A stretch of 64,000 nt of DNA, taken from the NCBI RefSeq assembly GCF_000715205.1, contig NZ_JOTP01000015.1:1-64000 (forward strand), in the 5' to 3' direction. The notes under the pieces were generated by a model. The model was not told the DNA's origin, made no database searches, and was given only the letters and a program-made list of their open reading frames with translations. Below are positions 63,420-64,000 of this stretch, in pieces. Each line of letters starts with the position of its first letter. Position 1 is the first letter of the stretch. This DNA comes from Bacillus zhangzhouensis (GTDB lineage Bacteria > Bacillota > Bacilli > Bacillales > Bacillaceae). Both the position numbers and the translations under genes were made by a program.

Positions 63420-64000
63420 ATGACTGTTCATATCATAGCAGACAGTGCTGCTGATCTGCCTCTTTCTTATTATGATGAACATCACATGACACTCATTCCG
63501 CTGCGTGTGTTACTTGGGGAGCAGGAATTTGAGGATTTACTCACCATTGAACCAAAACAAGTATTTGATGCGATGAGACAAGGTGCAAGTCCCAAAACGT
63601 CACAACCTTCACCAAACCGAATCAAGGAAGCCTTTGTTTCTTTAGCAAAAACTCATACATCCGCACTTTATGTCGCTTTTTCATCAGAGCTTTCAGGTAC
63701 ATACCAAACCGCTGTGATGATGGCAAACGAAGTAAAGGAAGAATACCCTGATTTCGATTTGCGAATCATTGATTCTAAATGTGCTTCACTTGGCTATGGA
63801 CTTGCTGTCAAACACGCTCAATCACTTGCCAGTGACGGAAATACAATACAAGAAATTGAAACGTCTGTAAAGCATTTTTGTGAATCTTTACAACATATTT
63901 TTACTGTAGACGATTTATCGTATTTAGCAAGAGGTGGAAGAATCAGTAAAGCGTCTGCATTTGTTGGCGGTTTGTTAAGCATTAAACCCATTTTACACGT
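63420..64000 (+). CDS. yitS: DegV family protein YitS, 5' part
   Basis: The first 193 residues of a DegV-family fatty-acid-binding protein; the gene runs off the right edge. The N-terminus reads [15 protein letters not shown], then the lipid-contact segment [16 protein letters not shown], then [14 protein letters not shown] and [19 protein letters not shown], all DegV hallmarks. AGAAGGG lies before the ATG. DegV/FakB proteins present fatty acids to FakA kinase. Divergent from yitT, as in B. subtilis. Confidence 0.92.
   Translation, partial: MTVHIIADSAADLPLSYYDEHHMTLIPLRVLLGEQEFEDLLTIEPKQVFDAMRQGASPKTSQPSPNRIKEAFVSLAKTHTSALYVAFSSELSGTYQTAVMMANEVKEEYPDFDLRIIDSKCASLGYGLAVKHAQSLASDGNTIQEIETSVKHFCESLQHIFTVDDLSYLARGGRISKASAFVGGLLSIKPILH

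Overview
The window is about 64 kb of low-to-moderate GC Firmicute chromosome. Its gene content and order follow the Bacillus subtilis yitS-yitZ, arg, yja, app, opp, yjb and thi region almost gene for gene, read here in reverse orientation. Several details differ from B. subtilis 168: an added MFS transporter gene, an intact appA, a lipoprotein-type Ipi and a longer CwlQ. I infer a Bacillus of the pumilus/safensis/altitudinis type. No rRNA, tRNA, IS element, prophage or CRISPR array was seen.

Layout. 1-7.3 kb: the spore coat gene cotO, fabI under a FapR-type box, and the thiamine operon tenA-tenI-thiO-thiS-thiG-thiF-thiD behind a TPP riboswitch. 7.3-16.6 kb: the antiporter yjbQ, prpE, the operon yjbL-relQ-nadK-yjbO, the CYTH gene yjbK, the muramidase gene cwlQ, the truncated haemoglobin and Spx adaptor pair yjbI-spxH, and small membrane gene yizD. 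16.6-24.9 kb: pepF, coiA (with a ComK box), cls, mecA, yjbE, spx and yjbC. 25-39.2 kb: two oligopeptide ABC transporter operons, oppABCDF and appDFABC, separated by T-box-controlled trpS and by yjbA. 39.3-47.7 kb: yjaZ, fabHA-fabF with a second FapR box, yjzB, med-comZ, yjaV, yjaU, yjzD, the MFS gene and yjzC. 47.7-57.2 kb: the arginine operon argC-argJ-argB-argD-carA-carB-argF. 57.2-64 kb: yitZ, yitY, yitW, yitV, yitU, two small genes, an Ipi-like lipoprotein gene, yitT and the 5' part of yitS.

How the genes work together. Many products act in the competence, stress and proteolysis network known from B. subtilis: Opp imports signalling peptides, Med and ComZ act on comK, MecA targets ComK to ClpCP, Spx is degraded by ClpXP through SpxH, and CoiA acts in DNA uptake. 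Fatty-acid genes at both ends of a 41-kb stretch carry FapR-type boxes. Arginine and thiamine synthesis each form one compact operon with its own control element.

Non-coding content. Most transcription units end in clear intrinsic terminators. The longest gene-free stretch, 30607-31359, holds the oppA promoter, the trpS promoter and the T-box leader; I see nothing identifiable in about 30835-31045. The most unusual non-coding feature is a structured intergenic repeat of about 120 bp: two full copies (1688-1807 and 35325-35445) and one internally deleted copy (45978-46010). The copy between appA and appB is bracketed by two identical 22-bp hairpin sequences.
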